From NCBI RefSeq assembly GCF_000764655.1, contig NZ_JRGL01000087.1, positions 1 through 64,000 on the forward strand: 64,000 nt of DNA, in the 5' to 3' direction. The position numbers and the translations under genes were made by a program. The notes under the pieces were generated by a model that saw only the letters and a list, made by a program, of their open reading frames with translations, was not told the DNA's origin and made no database searches. The stretch is from Aeromonas aquatica. Lineage in GTDB: Bacteria > Pseudomonadota > Gammaproteobacteria > Enterobacterales > Aeromonadaceae. Below, piece after piece: positions 10,734 to 18,825 of the stretch (position 1 is the stretch's first letter; every line of letters starts with the position of its first letter).

Positions 10734-12314
10734 ATGACGATCCAACCCCTTGGCGCCGCCGTGCTGCTGGCCCTCTCGATGGGCGCCGGCGCGCAGAGCG
10801 CCGCCCCCCAGCCCATACCCGCCGAGCTCAAGCTCGCCATCGGCAGCGAGCCCACCGAAGGCTTCGATCCGCTGCTCGGCTGGAGCCACGGCAGCTACCT
10901 GCTGCTGCACAGCCCGCTGCTCAAACAGGGGGCCGATCTCAGCTGGCAGAACCTGCTGACCGAGTCGGTCAGTCCGAGCGAGGATGGCAAGGGCTGGCTC
11001 ATCCGCCTCAAGCCCAGCCTGAAGTTCTCCAACGGCGCGCCGCTCGATGCCGAGGATGTGGCCTTCACCTACAACAGTGCAGCCAAGGGCGGTGGCAAGA
11101 TCGACATGGGCAACTTCGTCGCCGCCCGGGTGGTCTCCCCGCTGGAGGTGGCCATCAGTTTGAGCGCCCCCCAGAGCACCTTCGTCAACGTGCTGGGATC
11201 CCTCGGCATAGTGTCGAAGCGGGATTACGATCCCAAGCGCTACGCCCGCCAGCCCGTCGGCGCCGGCCCCTACCGGCTGCGCAGCTTCCTGCCCGGCCAG
11301 CAGCTGGTGGTGGAGGAAAACCCCTATTACGTCGGGGAGCACAACGATTTCAAGCGGCTGGTGTTCGTCTTCATCGACGAGGAGAGCGCCTATGCCGCCG
11401 CCCAGAGCGGCCAGCTCGACGTGGTGCGCATCGCCCCCTCCCTGGCGCCGACGGTGCCGGCGTCTCTCAAACTCTGGGTGCGCCCGAGCGTGGAGAACCG
11501 CGGCATCGTCTTCCCCATCCCGCCCGCCGGCGGCAAGGATGCCAAGGGAAACCCCGTCGGCAACGACATAACCTCGGACGTGGCGGTGCGCCGCGCCATC
11601 AACTACGCCATCGATCGCCAGCTGCTGGCCGATCAACTGCTGGAGGGGCATGCCATCCCCGCCTACAGCGCGGTGCAGGGGCTGCCCTGGTACAACCCGG
11701 CCAGCGCCTTCAAGGACGGGGACCCCGCCCATGCCAATGCCCTGCTCGAAGCCGCTGGCTGGCAGCGGGGCAGTGACGGCATCCGCCACAAGGGCTCCCG
11801 GCGCGCCGCCTTCACCCTCTGGTACACCAGCGGTGACAGCACCCGGCGGGATCTGGCCGAAGCGGTGCGCGCCATGCTCAAGCCCATCGGTCTGGAGGTA
11901 AGCCTGAAGTCTGGCAGCTGGGAGCAGGTGGAGCGGGAGATGCACGCCAATCCGGTGATGATGGGCTGGGGGAGCCTGGATCCCATGGAGCTCTATCACC
12001 ACTATCAGAGTGCCGCCGCCGGGGTCGAGTTCTACAATCCCGGCTACTACCGCAACGCCGCGGTGGATGCCCACCTCAAGCAGGCGCTGGATGCCCCGAA
12101 CTGGCAGGCGGCCGTGCCGTTCTGGCAACAGGTCGAGTGGGATGGCAAGACAGGCGCCGGGGTGCAGGGGGACGCGGCCTGGGCCTGGTTGCTCAATGTG
12201 CAGCACAGCTATCTGGCCAACGCCTGCGTCGATCTCGGCAAGGGGGCGCCGGAAATCCACGGTAGCTGGTCCCTGTTGAACAACCTGCAGGATTGGCGGT
12301 GGACGTGCCGCTAA
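10734..12314 (+). CDS. nikA: Nickel ABC transporter substrate-binding protein
   Basis: Periplasmic binding protein of family 5 (dipeptide/nickel type), 526 residues. It has a signal peptide (MTIQPLGAAVLLALSMGAGAQS) and family-typical stretches such as LKFSNGAPLDAEDVAFTYN and RRAINYAIDRQLL. The following genes encode two permeases and two ATPases, and the neighbours are NiFe hydrogenase genes, so nickel is the likely cargo, perhaps with a metallophore. The ATG at 10734 starts the leader; the open frame extends upstream to 10686 but lacks leader features there. A TTG three bases earlier is also possible. Peptide transport cannot be excluded from sequence alone. Confidence 0.75.
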   Translation: MTIQPLGAAVLLALSMGAGAQSAAPQPIPAELKLAIGSEPTEGFDPLLGWSHGSYLLLHSPLLKQGADLSWQNLLTESVSPSEDGKGWLIRLKPSLKFSNGAPLDAEDVAFTYNSAAKGGGKIDMGNFVAARVVSPLEVAISLSAPQSTFVNVLGSLGIVSKRDYDPKRYARQPVGAGPYRLRSFLPGQQLVVEENPYYVGEHNDFKRLVFVFIDEESAYAAAQSGQLDVVRIAPSLAPTVPASLKLWVRPSVENRGIVFPIPPAGGKDAKGNPVGNDITSDVAVRRAINYAIDRQLLADQLLEGHAIPAYSAVQGLPWYNPASAFKDGDPAHANALLEAAGWQRGSDGIRHKGSRRAAFTLWYTSGDSTRRDLAEAVRAMLKPIGLEVSLKSGSWEQVEREMHANPVMMGWGSLDPMELYHHYQSAAAGVEFYNPGYYRNAAVDAHLKQALDAPNWQAAVPFWQQVEWDGKTGAGVQGDAAWAWLLNVQHSYLANACVDLGKGAPEIHGSWSLLNNLQDWRWTCR

Positions 12315-13309
12315 GATCGCCCCTGAGTCTGACCGGCAAGGCGCTGGGAAAGGCCCTGCTGCGGCTGGCAGGGCTGCTCGCGCTGGTGTCGCTCGCCAGC
12401 TTCGTGCTGCTGAGCTACTCCCCCATCGATCCCATCAAGGCCTATATCGGCAACGATCTGCTGCACGTGCCTCCCGAGCAATACGCCAGGATCGCCGCCC
12501 GCTGGGGGCTGGATCAGCCGCTGTGGCTGCGTTACTGGCACTGGTTCGGCCAGGTGCTGCGGGGGGATCTCGGCTACTCCATGCTCTACAACGCGCCTGT
12601 CACCGAGGTGATCGGCAGCCGTTTCGCCGCCTCTTTTGCGCTGCTGGCGGGGGCCTGGCTGCTGTCCGGCAGTCTCGGTGTGCTGCTGGGGCTTTTCGCT
12701 GGCCGCTACCTCAACCGCTGGCCGGACAGGCTCATCTGCCGCCTGGCTTACCTGCTCGCCTCCCTGCCCACCTTCTGGGTCGGCCTGCTGCTGCTCGCGC
12801 TCTTTGCGGTGCACTGGCCGCTGCTGCCGGTCTGCTGCGCCTGGACCCCGGGCCTCGGCGCGGACCAGGTGGACTGGGCCTTGCGGCTGCGCCACCTCAT
12901 ACTGCCGATCACCACCCTGGCGCTGCTCGGGATGGGCAACATCGCTCTGCATACCCGGGGCCGGGTGGCCGAGGTGCTCGGCAGCGACTTTATCCGCTAC
13001 GCCCGCGCTCAGGGGGACGGCGGCTGGCCCATGCTGCGCTTTCACGTATTGCGCCACGCCCTGACCCCGGCCCTCTGCCTGCAATTTGCCTCCCTTGGCG
13101 AGCTTATCGGTGGATCCCTGCTGGCGGAGAAGGTATTCGCCTATCCGGGGCTGGGGCAGGCGACCGTGGATGCGGGGCTGCGCGGTGACATCCCCCTGCT
13201 GATGGGCATAGTGTTGTTCTGCACCCTGCTGGTGTTCTTGGGCAACAGCATGGCAAGCGGGTTGCTGGCCCGCATCAATCAGGGCTGGGAGGGGCGTCAT
13301 GCTGTTTAA
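12299..13309 (+). CDS. nikB: Nickel ABC transporter permease
   Basis: About 336 residues with six membrane helices and the DppB/OppB-type permease signature near the C-terminus (GSLLAEKVFAYPGLGQATVDA). It forms the channel with NikC. The start is uncertain: GTG at 12299 has AGGA six bases upstream, but TTG at 12293 or GTG at 12305 would also work. It overlaps the nikA stop by 16 bases, and its stop overlaps the nikC start. Confidence 0.82.
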   Translation: MDVPLRSPLSLTGKALGKALLRLAGLLALVSLASFVLLSYSPIDPIKAYIGNDLLHVPPEQYARIAARWGLDQPLWLRYWHWFGQVLRGDLGYSMLYNAPVTEVIGSRFAASFALLAGAWLLSGSLGVLLGLFAGRYLNRWPDRLICRLAYLLASLPTFWVGLLLLALFAVHWPLLPVCCAWTPGLGADQVDWALRLRHLILPITTLALLGMGNIALHTRGRVAEVLGSDFIRYARAQGDGGWPMLRFHVLRHALTPALCLQFASLGELIGGSLLAEKVFAYPGLGQATVDAGLRGDIPLLMGIVLFCTLLVFLGNSMASGLLARINQGWEGRHAV

Positions 13310-14111
13310 TCCACTGCCTTCGCTGCTGCGACTCGGTTTTGCGTTGACCTGCCTGATCCTGCTGGCCTGCTATGGCTGGAGCCTGTCGGCTCAGGACGTG
13401 CCCATGGATCTGCTGTCCCGCCATCAGGCCCCCTCCATGTTGCACTGGTTCGGCACCGATCAGATGGGGCGGGATCTCTGGCAGCGCGCCTTCCAGGGCA
13501 CCCTCACCAGCCTGGATCTCGGTGTCAGCACGGCGCTTTGCAGCGGCATGCTGGCCATGCTGGCCGCCAGCCTCTCGCTGCTGCATCCCAGATGCGACAG
13601 TGCGGTGCGCCTGGTCATCGACGCCATGCTGGCGCTGCCCCACATGCTGCTGTTGATCCTCATCTGCTTCACCCTGGGGGGCGGCATGCACGGGGTGATC
13701 CTGGCGGTGGCGTTGACCCACTGGCCCAAGCTCGCGCTGATCCTGCGGGCCGAGGCGAGGCGGATCGCCTGCAGCGACCATGTGGTGCTGGCTCGCTGCC
13801 AGGGCATGGGGCCGCTGCGGCGTTGGTGTGTTCATCTGCTGCCCGGCCTCTTGCCCCAGTGGTTTATCGGCACCCTGTTGATGTTTCCCCATGCGGTGCT
13901 GCACAGCGCCGCCTTAAGTTTTCTGGGGTTTGGTCTCGCGGCCCACGAGGCGTCGCTGGGGCTGCTGCTGGCCGATGCCCTGCGCTATCTGGCGGGGGGC
14001 GGCTGGTGGCTGGCGCTCTTCCCCGGCCTGATGTTGCTGCTGCTGGTGTTGCTGTTTGATCAGGCTACCCGCGCCCTGCAGCAGCTCTGGTTTGGGGGGG
14101 AACCATGCTGA
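13299..14111 (+). CDS. nikC: Nickel ABC transporter permease
   Basis: Protein of 270 residues, a DppC/OppC-type permease. The region GTDQMGRDLWQRAFQGT is the usual first periplasmic-loop motif, and the EAA loop lies around RIACSDHVVLARCQGMG. It pairs with NikB. Its last 90 bases are duplicated just downstream (see the repeat at 14008-14247). The stop TGA overlaps an ATG at 14105. Confidence 0.85.
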   Translation: MLFNPLPSLLRLGFALTCLILLACYGWSLSAQDVPMDLLSRHQAPSMLHWFGTDQMGRDLWQRAFQGTLTSLDLGVSTALCSGMLAMLAASLSLLHPRCDSAVRLVIDAMLALPHMLLLILICFTLGGGMHGVILAVALTHWPKLALILRAEARRIACSDHVVLARCQGMGPLRRWCVHLLPGLLPQWFIGTLLMFPHAVLHSAALSFLGFGLAAHEASLGLLLADALRYLAGGGWWLALFPGLMLLLLVLLFDQATRALQQLWFGGEPC

Positions 14112-14247
14112 TACTTGAAACCGCCACCTGGCGTCAGCACAGTCTGGCTGGCGCTCTTCCTCAGTTTCATGATGTTGTCGCTGGCGCTGCTGTTCGATCA
14201 GGTTACTCGCGCGCCCTGCAGCAGCTCTGGTTTGGGAGCAATGAGCG
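14008..14247 (+). repeat. Partial duplication of the nikC end before nikD, with a 49-codon overlapping ORF
   Basis: The nikC end (14008-14096) is repeated at 14145-14236 with many substitutions and a net gain of three bases (an extra CG pair plus one base), the two copies ending in the same CTGCAGCAGCTCTGGTTTGGG. The copy still encodes FMMLSLALLFDQVTRA in one frame, then shifts. An ORF from the ATG at 14105 (MLILETATWRQHS..., overlapping the nikC stop) runs across the copy, finishes in the nikC-like RALQQLWFG and stops at 14252-14254, inside nikD. Its first residues look like the start of a second nikD. This suggests an old tandem duplication of the nikC-nikD junction. Confidence 0.6.
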
Positions 14248-15036
14248 ATGTTGAGCTTCGAGCACGTCACCATAGAGGCGGCCCGCTACAGCTGGCTTGG
14301 CCGCCGTCGCTGGCAGCCGTTGCTGAGCGAGGTCAGCCTGCAGCTGGCTCCCGGCGAGATAGTGGCGCTGGTGGGGGGCAGCGGCGAGGGCAAGAGCCTG
14401 TTGCTGCAAAGCGCCCTCAGCTTGCTGCCGGACAACCTGCGCATGGGCGGCACCATCACCCTCGATGGTGCGTCCCTGTGTGACGAGGGCCGGGCCCGCT
14501 TGCGTGGCCATACCCTCTGCCATGTGCCGCAGGGGGTGAGTGCCCTCAACCCCTTGTTGACGGTGGAGCGCCAGCTCGGCCGCGCCGCCCGTCTCTGCGG
14601 CCAGAGCGGCTCCCACGAGCAGCTCAGCCGGCAATTGCTGAGATACCAATTGCCCGTGCAAACCCTCGCCCATTACCCGCGTCAGCTCTCCGGCGGCATG
14701 GCGAAACGCATCCTGGCCTGCGCCGCCGCGCTCAGCGGGGCGCGATATATTTTGGCAGACGAGATCACCGCCTGGCTCGATCAACCCCTGGCCTGCCAGC
14801 TGCTCACCCAGCTGCGCGAGCTGGCCCAGGAGGGCAGCGGCATCCTCTGGGTCACCCACGATCTGGCGCTGGCGGCTCGCTTCGCCGATCGCATCGTCGC
14901 GCTCCATCAGGGGCGGGTGAGCGACAGCCTGAGCAGCCAGCAGCTGCGGGCGGGGCAGGGCAGCGCCATGCTGCGGGCCCACTGGCAGGCGCTGCCGGAA
15001 TTCAACTCACTCTTCGCGGCTTCAGAGGTTTCCTGA
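14248..15036 (+). CDS. nikD: Nickel ABC transporter ATPase
   Basis: ABC ATPase of 262 residues. Walker A is GGSGEGKS, the signature LSGGMAKR, and Walker B YILADEIT; Trp replaces the usual second acidic/serine context in DEITAWLDQP. It energises NikBC together with NikE. It starts at the ATG after the duplicated nikC end. Its C-terminal WQALPEFNSLF...EVS is repeated in frame in three mini-ORFs that follow. The stop shares its A with the first of them (TGATG). Confidence 0.87.
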   Translation: MLSFEHVTIEAARYSWLGRRRWQPLLSEVSLQLAPGEIVALVGGSGEGKSLLLQSALSLLPDNLRMGGTITLDGASLCDEGRARLRGHTLCHVPQGVSALNPLLTVERQLGRAARLCGQSGSHEQLSRQLLRYQLPVQTLAHYPRQLSGGMAKRILACAAALSGARYILADEITAWLDQPLACQLLTQLRELAQEGSGILWVTHDLALAARFADRIVALHQGRVSDSLSSQQLRAGQGSAMLRAHWQALPEFNSLFAASEVS

Positions 15037-15137
15037 TGGCTGAATCGCAATCTCTGATCTTCTCTCTGGCTGCGGCAGGTCGGTGGCAGGCGCTGCCGAA
15101 ATGCAATTCATTCTTCGCGATACCGGAGGTCTCCTGA
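15036..15137 (+). CDS. Mini-ORF 1 of the nikD-nikE ladder (33 aa)
   Basis: ATG at 15036 overlaps the nikD stop (TGATG), and the ORF ends in TGA overlapping the next ATG. The peptide begins MAESQSLIFSLAAAGR and ends RWQALPKCNSFFAIPEVS, the second half matching the NikD C-terminus in the same frame. CGGAGGT near its end is a Shine-Dalgarno about 7 bases before the next start. No known function. The peptide may be made or may only carry ribosomes from nikD to nikE. Confidence 0.45.
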   Translation: MAESQSLIFSLAAAGRWQALPKCNSFFAIPEVS

Positions 15138-15238
15138 TGATTGAGTCGCTGGAACGGATCGCTTGTCAGGCTGCGGGCATTCGGTGGCAGGCCTTGTCGG
15201 AGTTCAACTCACTCTTTTGCACGCCGGAGGTTTCTTGA
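15137..15238 (+). CDS. Mini-ORF 2 of the nikD-nikE ladder (33 aa)
   Basis: Exactly the same length as mini-ORF 1, starting 101 bases later. It begins MIESLERIACQAAGIR, so its first half differs from copies 1 and 3, while the end RWQALSEFNSLFCTPEVS keeps the repeat pattern. It starts and ends in TGATG overlaps and carries its own CGGAGG before the next start. No indels or internal stops. Confidence 0.45.
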   Translation: MIESLERIACQAAGIRWQALSEFNSLFCTPEVS

Positions 15239-15339
15239 TGATTGAGTCGCAATCTTTGGCCTTCTCTCTGGCTACGGGTATTCGGTGGCAGGCGCTGCCG
15301 GGGTTCAATTCACTCTTCTCTGCACCGGAGGTCTGCTGA
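15238..15339 (+). CDS. Mini-ORF 3 of the nikD-nikE ladder (33 aa)
   Basis: Third intact copy, beginning MIESQSLAFSLATGIR and ending RWQALPGFNSLFSAPEVC. By eye it is about 80% identical to copy 1 in DNA. Its TGA shares the A with the nikE ATG at 15339, so nikE would be translated by ribosomes ending this ORF. Confidence 0.45.
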   Translation: MIESQSLAFSLATGIRWQALPGFNSLFSAPEVC

Positions 15340-15986
15340 TGTTCGAGGTACGGGATCTCAGCCTCCATCAAGGGGAACGCCCCCTCTGGCAGGGGCTGTC
15401 GTTGACTATCCAGGCGGGCGAGCGACTCGGTCTCTCGGCGCCGAGCGGCCATGGCAAGACCACCCTGGGGCGGGTGCTGGCGGGCTGGCAACCGGCAGGG
15501 GGGCAGCCGGGGGAAGGCAGTAAGATCTTGCTCGATGGCACTCCCTTGCCATCACGGGGTTACAACCCGGTGCAACTGGTGCCCCAGCATCCTGAGCTCA
15601 GCTTCAATCCCTATCGCAGCACCGGCCAGTCGCTGTGGGATGTCTGGCGCCCCGATGACGCCACGCTGGCGCGCTTTCTGATCAAGCCCGAGTGGTTATC
15701 CAGAAAACCGTCTCAGCTCTCCGGCGGTGAACTGGCCCGCATCGCCCTGCTGCGGGCGCTCGATCCCCGCACCCGCGTGCTTATCGCCGACGAGGTGACA
15801 GCCCAGCTCGATCCCCACATCCAGCGCCAGCTCTGGCAAGAGCTGATGCGCGAATGCGATACCCGGGGGCTCGGCATGCTGGTGTTCAGCCACCAGCAGG
15901 CGCTGCTACAGCAGGTGTGTCATCGAATCATCCGCTTTGGCGAGCAAGGAGAGCAGCGGAATACGCTAACCTATCACGCAGCCTGA
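15339..15986 (+). CDS. nikE: Nickel ABC transporter ATPase
   Basis: Second ABC ATPase, 215 residues, shorter than E. coli NikE (about 268). Walker A is APSGHGKTT (with Ser-Gly-His where many have Ser-Gly-Ser/Cys), signature LSGGELAR, Walker B VLIADEVTA. The open frame reaches back to 15285, but the ATG at 15339 is in the TGATG overlap with mini-ORF 3 and begins MFEVRDLSL, the proper start of an ABC domain. The peptide-transporter-type C-terminal extension is missing, so the protein is close to a minimal ABC domain. Confidence 0.87.
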   Translation: MFEVRDLSLHQGERPLWQGLSLTIQAGERLGLSAPSGHGKTTLGRVLAGWQPAGGQPGEGSKILLDGTPLPSRGYNPVQLVPQHPELSFNPYRSTGQSLWDVWRPDDATLARFLIKPEWLSRKPSQLSGGELARIALLRALDPRTRVLIADEVTAQLDPHIQRQLWQELMRECDTRGLGMLVFSHQQALLQQVCHRIIRFGEQGEQRNTLTYHAA

Positions 15987-16010
15987 GCATCTTCTGCTGT
16001 CAGAATAAAA

Positions 16011-16044
16011 AAGAGAGGGAGGCATCAGCCTCCCTCTCTTGTTA
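16011..16044. terminator. Bidirectional terminator between nikE and hypB
   Basis: A 13-bp perfect stem AAGAGAGGGAGGC/GCCTCCCTCTCTT (16011-16023 with 16028-16040), with A run before and T-containing run after, placed between convergent nikE and hypB. Confidence 0.85.
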
Positions 16045-16110
16045 TCAACATTCCCGGCACCTTGGTGGCGGTAGGTTCGATTAGCGCAGCGTAATCGGAC
16101 GCTCGTAACC

Positions 16111-17268
<1,158 letters not shown>

Positions 17269-17269
17269 A

Positions 17270-17611
17270 TCAACTTACCTCGATGTCGGTGATGCGCAGG
17301 CTATCGCCCTGCGCGACTCGTAATTTGTATCCGCCACACAGGGGGCAGGCCTGGCCGCGCTCGGTGAGGGTCACCGTCTTGCTGCAGTCGTAGCACCAGC
17401 CCTCGGCGGCCTGGTGCTGAAAATGCAAGCTGGCGCCCTCGACGGCCGTGCCTTTGGCGGCGGCCTCGAAGCAGAAGGCGATGGTATCGGGGTCGACGCA
17501 GGAGAAACTGCCGACCTCCAGCCAGAGTGCGGTGACCCTGGTAAAGCCGCGCTGGCTGGCCTGCTCGGCCGCCAGATCGATGGCCGCCATGGCAAGGGAC
17601 ATCTCGTGCAT
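17270..17611 (-). CDS. hypA: Hydrogenase nickel chaperone
   Basis: Protein of 113 residues with the invariant MHE N-terminus for nickel and a zinc site of two CxxC pairs (CYDC and CPLC). It hands nickel to the hydrogenase large subunit with HypB. It lies between hypE (25 bases upstream) and hypB (2 bases downstream) on the same message. E. coli has a second, HybF, for hydrogenase 2; none is seen here, so this HypA likely serves both enzymes. Confidence 0.95.
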   Translation of the reverse strand: MHEMSLAMAAIDLAAEQASQRGFTRVTALWLEVGSFSCVDPDTIAFCFEAAAKGTAVEGASLHFQHQAAEGWCYDCSKTVTLTERGQACPLCGGYKLRVAQGDSLRITDIEVS

Positions 17612-17636
17612 GATCAGGGCTCCTTTGGCCGGGTGC

Positions 17637-18641
17637 TTAGCAGATGCGGGGGAGCAGCTCCCCCTGTGGCAGTTCGAGATAACGGCGGCTGCCCCAGGGA
17701 TTGTTGAGGATCACCTTGTGCTGGGGGCTCTCTTTCACCACCCCGATCCGGCTGGCGGAGGGGTTGAAGGCGCGCAGCAGCGCCAGCGCGGCGTCCGCCT
17801 GCCCGGCGGGCAGGGCCAGCACCATGGTGCCTTCGTTGGCGAGATCATGGGGCTCGAAGCCGTACAGCTCGCACAGGCCGCGCACCGGATCGCACACCGG
17901 GATGGCGGACTCTTCCAGCTCGATGGCGACCCCGGAGGCGGTGCTCCATTCGTTGAGCACGGCGGCGAGCCCGCCCCGGGTGGCGTCGCGCAGGGCGTGG
18001 GGGGTGAGCCCCGCCGCCAGCAGCGCCTCGACCTGGGGCCAGAGGGTGGTGCAGTCGCTCTTGAGCGCGGAGCCGAGCTGCAGGGCGTCGCGGGCCATCA
18101 GGATGCAGGCGCCGTGGCTGCCGATATCCCGCGACACCAGGATGGCGTCATCTGGCTTGAGGTTGCGCACCGAGATCCCCCGGCTCTGTTCGGGCAAGGG
18201 GAAGGTGCCGACCCCGCTGGTGTTGATGAACAGCTTGTCCGCCGCCCCCCTCGGCACCACCTTGGTGTCGCCGCAGACGATGCGGGCGCCGCTTTTGGTC
18301 AGTTCGGAGGCCATGGACTCGACGATGCGGGCGAGATCGGCGTAGGGGAAGCCCTCCTCGATGATGAAGCTGCAGCTCAGGTACTCGGGCCTGGCCCCCA
18401 TCATGGCGAGATCGTTGACGGTGCCGGCGATGGCCAGCTTGCCGATGTCGCCCCCCTCGAAGAAGAGCGGGGAGACGGTGAAGCTGTCGGTGGTGAAGGC
18501 GACGGGGCCTTGTACCGGCAGCAGGGCCGCGTCTTCACCGCGCAGCAAGATCTCGTTGCCAAAGTGGCGGAAGAAGAGCTGGTTGATCAGCTGGTTCATC
18601 TCGACACCGCCACCACCGTGGCTAAGTTGAATCTCTCTCAT
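17637..18641 (-). CDS. hypE: Carbamoyl-dehydratase making the cyanide ligand
   Basis: Protein of 334 residues of the PurM-like family. It starts MREIQLSHGGGG and ends in PRIC, whose terminal cysteine receives the carbamoyl group from HypF and is dehydrated to thiocyanate. ATP-site motifs such as GGDIGKLAIAGTVNDLAMMG are present. The first bases (MREIQLSHGG) are repeated twice upstream in two mini-ORFs, the nearer of which overlaps this start by ATGA. I keep the ATG at 18641 because it is followed by the complete family N-terminus. Confidence 0.95.
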   Translation of the reverse strand: MREIQLSHGGGGVEMNQLINQLFFRHFGNEILLRGEDAALLPVQGPVAFTTDSFTVSPLFFEGGDIGKLAIAGTVNDLAMMGARPEYLSCSFIIEEGFPYADLARIVESMASELTKSGARIVCGDTKVVPRGAADKLFINTSGVGTFPLPEQSRGISVRNLKPDDAILVSRDIGSHGACILMARDALQLGSALKSDCTTLWPQVEALLAAGLTPHALRDATRGGLAAVLNEWSTASGVAIELEESAIPVCDPVRGLCELYGFEPHDLANEGTMVLALPAGQADAALALLRAFNPSASRIGVVKESPQHKVILNNPWGSRRYLELPQGELLPRIC

Positions 18642-18730
18642 CGGGATGGGGTCTCCAGGTAGTGATAAAAGCAGACGGGTTCATCTCGACCCATCACCCG
18701 ACCACCGTGGCTAAGTTGAATCTCTCTCAT
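18638..18730 (-). CDS. Mini-ORF 2 of the hypD-hypE ladder (30 aa)
   Basis: Starts MREIQLSHGGRVMGRDEP, sharing its first ten residues with HypE, and ends FYHYLETPSR. It opens in an ATGA overlap with the preceding mini-ORF and closes in an ATGA overlap with hypE. GGAG lies 11 bases before the hypE start. No known function; it may only couple translation. Confidence 0.45.
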   Translation of the reverse strand: MREIQLSHGGRVMGRDEPVCFYHYLETPSR

Positions 18731-18825
18731 CGGGATGGGGTCTCCAGGTAGTGATAGAAGCAGACGGGTTCATCTCGACCCATCACCCGACCACAGTGGC
18801 TAAGTTGAATTTCTCTCATGCTCAT
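18639..18825 (-). repeat. Tandem 89-bp repeat between hypD and hypE
   Basis: Start codons at 18819, 18730 and 18641 are spaced exactly 89 bases apart. The two upstream units differ from each other at only three positions. The beginning of each unit equals the hypE start. Like the nik repeat, the period is two more than a multiple of three, so each copy ends in a stop overlapping the next ATG. The near-identity suggests a younger event than at nikD-nikE. Confidence 0.92.
18727..18825 (-). CDS. Mini-ORF 1 of the hypD-hypE ladder (32 aa)
   Basis: Starts MSMREIQLSHCGRVMG in an ATGA overlap with the hypD stop, and ends FYHYLETPSR in an ATGA overlap with the second mini-ORF. It differs from the second copy at three bases in the repeat unit: one silent, one Gly to Cys, one silent. 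A start at the second Met (18819) is also possible. Confidence 0.45.
   Translation of the reverse strand: MSMREIQLSHCGRVMGRDEPVCFYHYLETPSR

Larger units (their letters stand above)
14986..15339 (+). repeat. Tandem 101-bp repeat, about 3.5 copies, between nikD and nikE
   Basis: TGGCAGGC recurs at 15084, 15186 and 15287 (and 14992 in nikD), and start codons recur at exactly 101-base steps (15036, 15137, 15238, 15339). The last half of each unit equals the nikD end. A period of 101 (two more than a multiple of three) moves the frame back by one each time, which is what allows stop and start codons to overlap. Confidence 0.9.

Noticed and set aside
14986-15339. The 101-bp repeats as a CRISPR array or integron-type repeats
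   Set aside because: Units are directly adjacent with no unique spacers, and each encodes an ORF continuing the reading of nikD.
18639-18825. The 89-bp repeats as a transposon target duplication
   Set aside because: There is no inserted element between copies, and they are too long for a target-site duplication.
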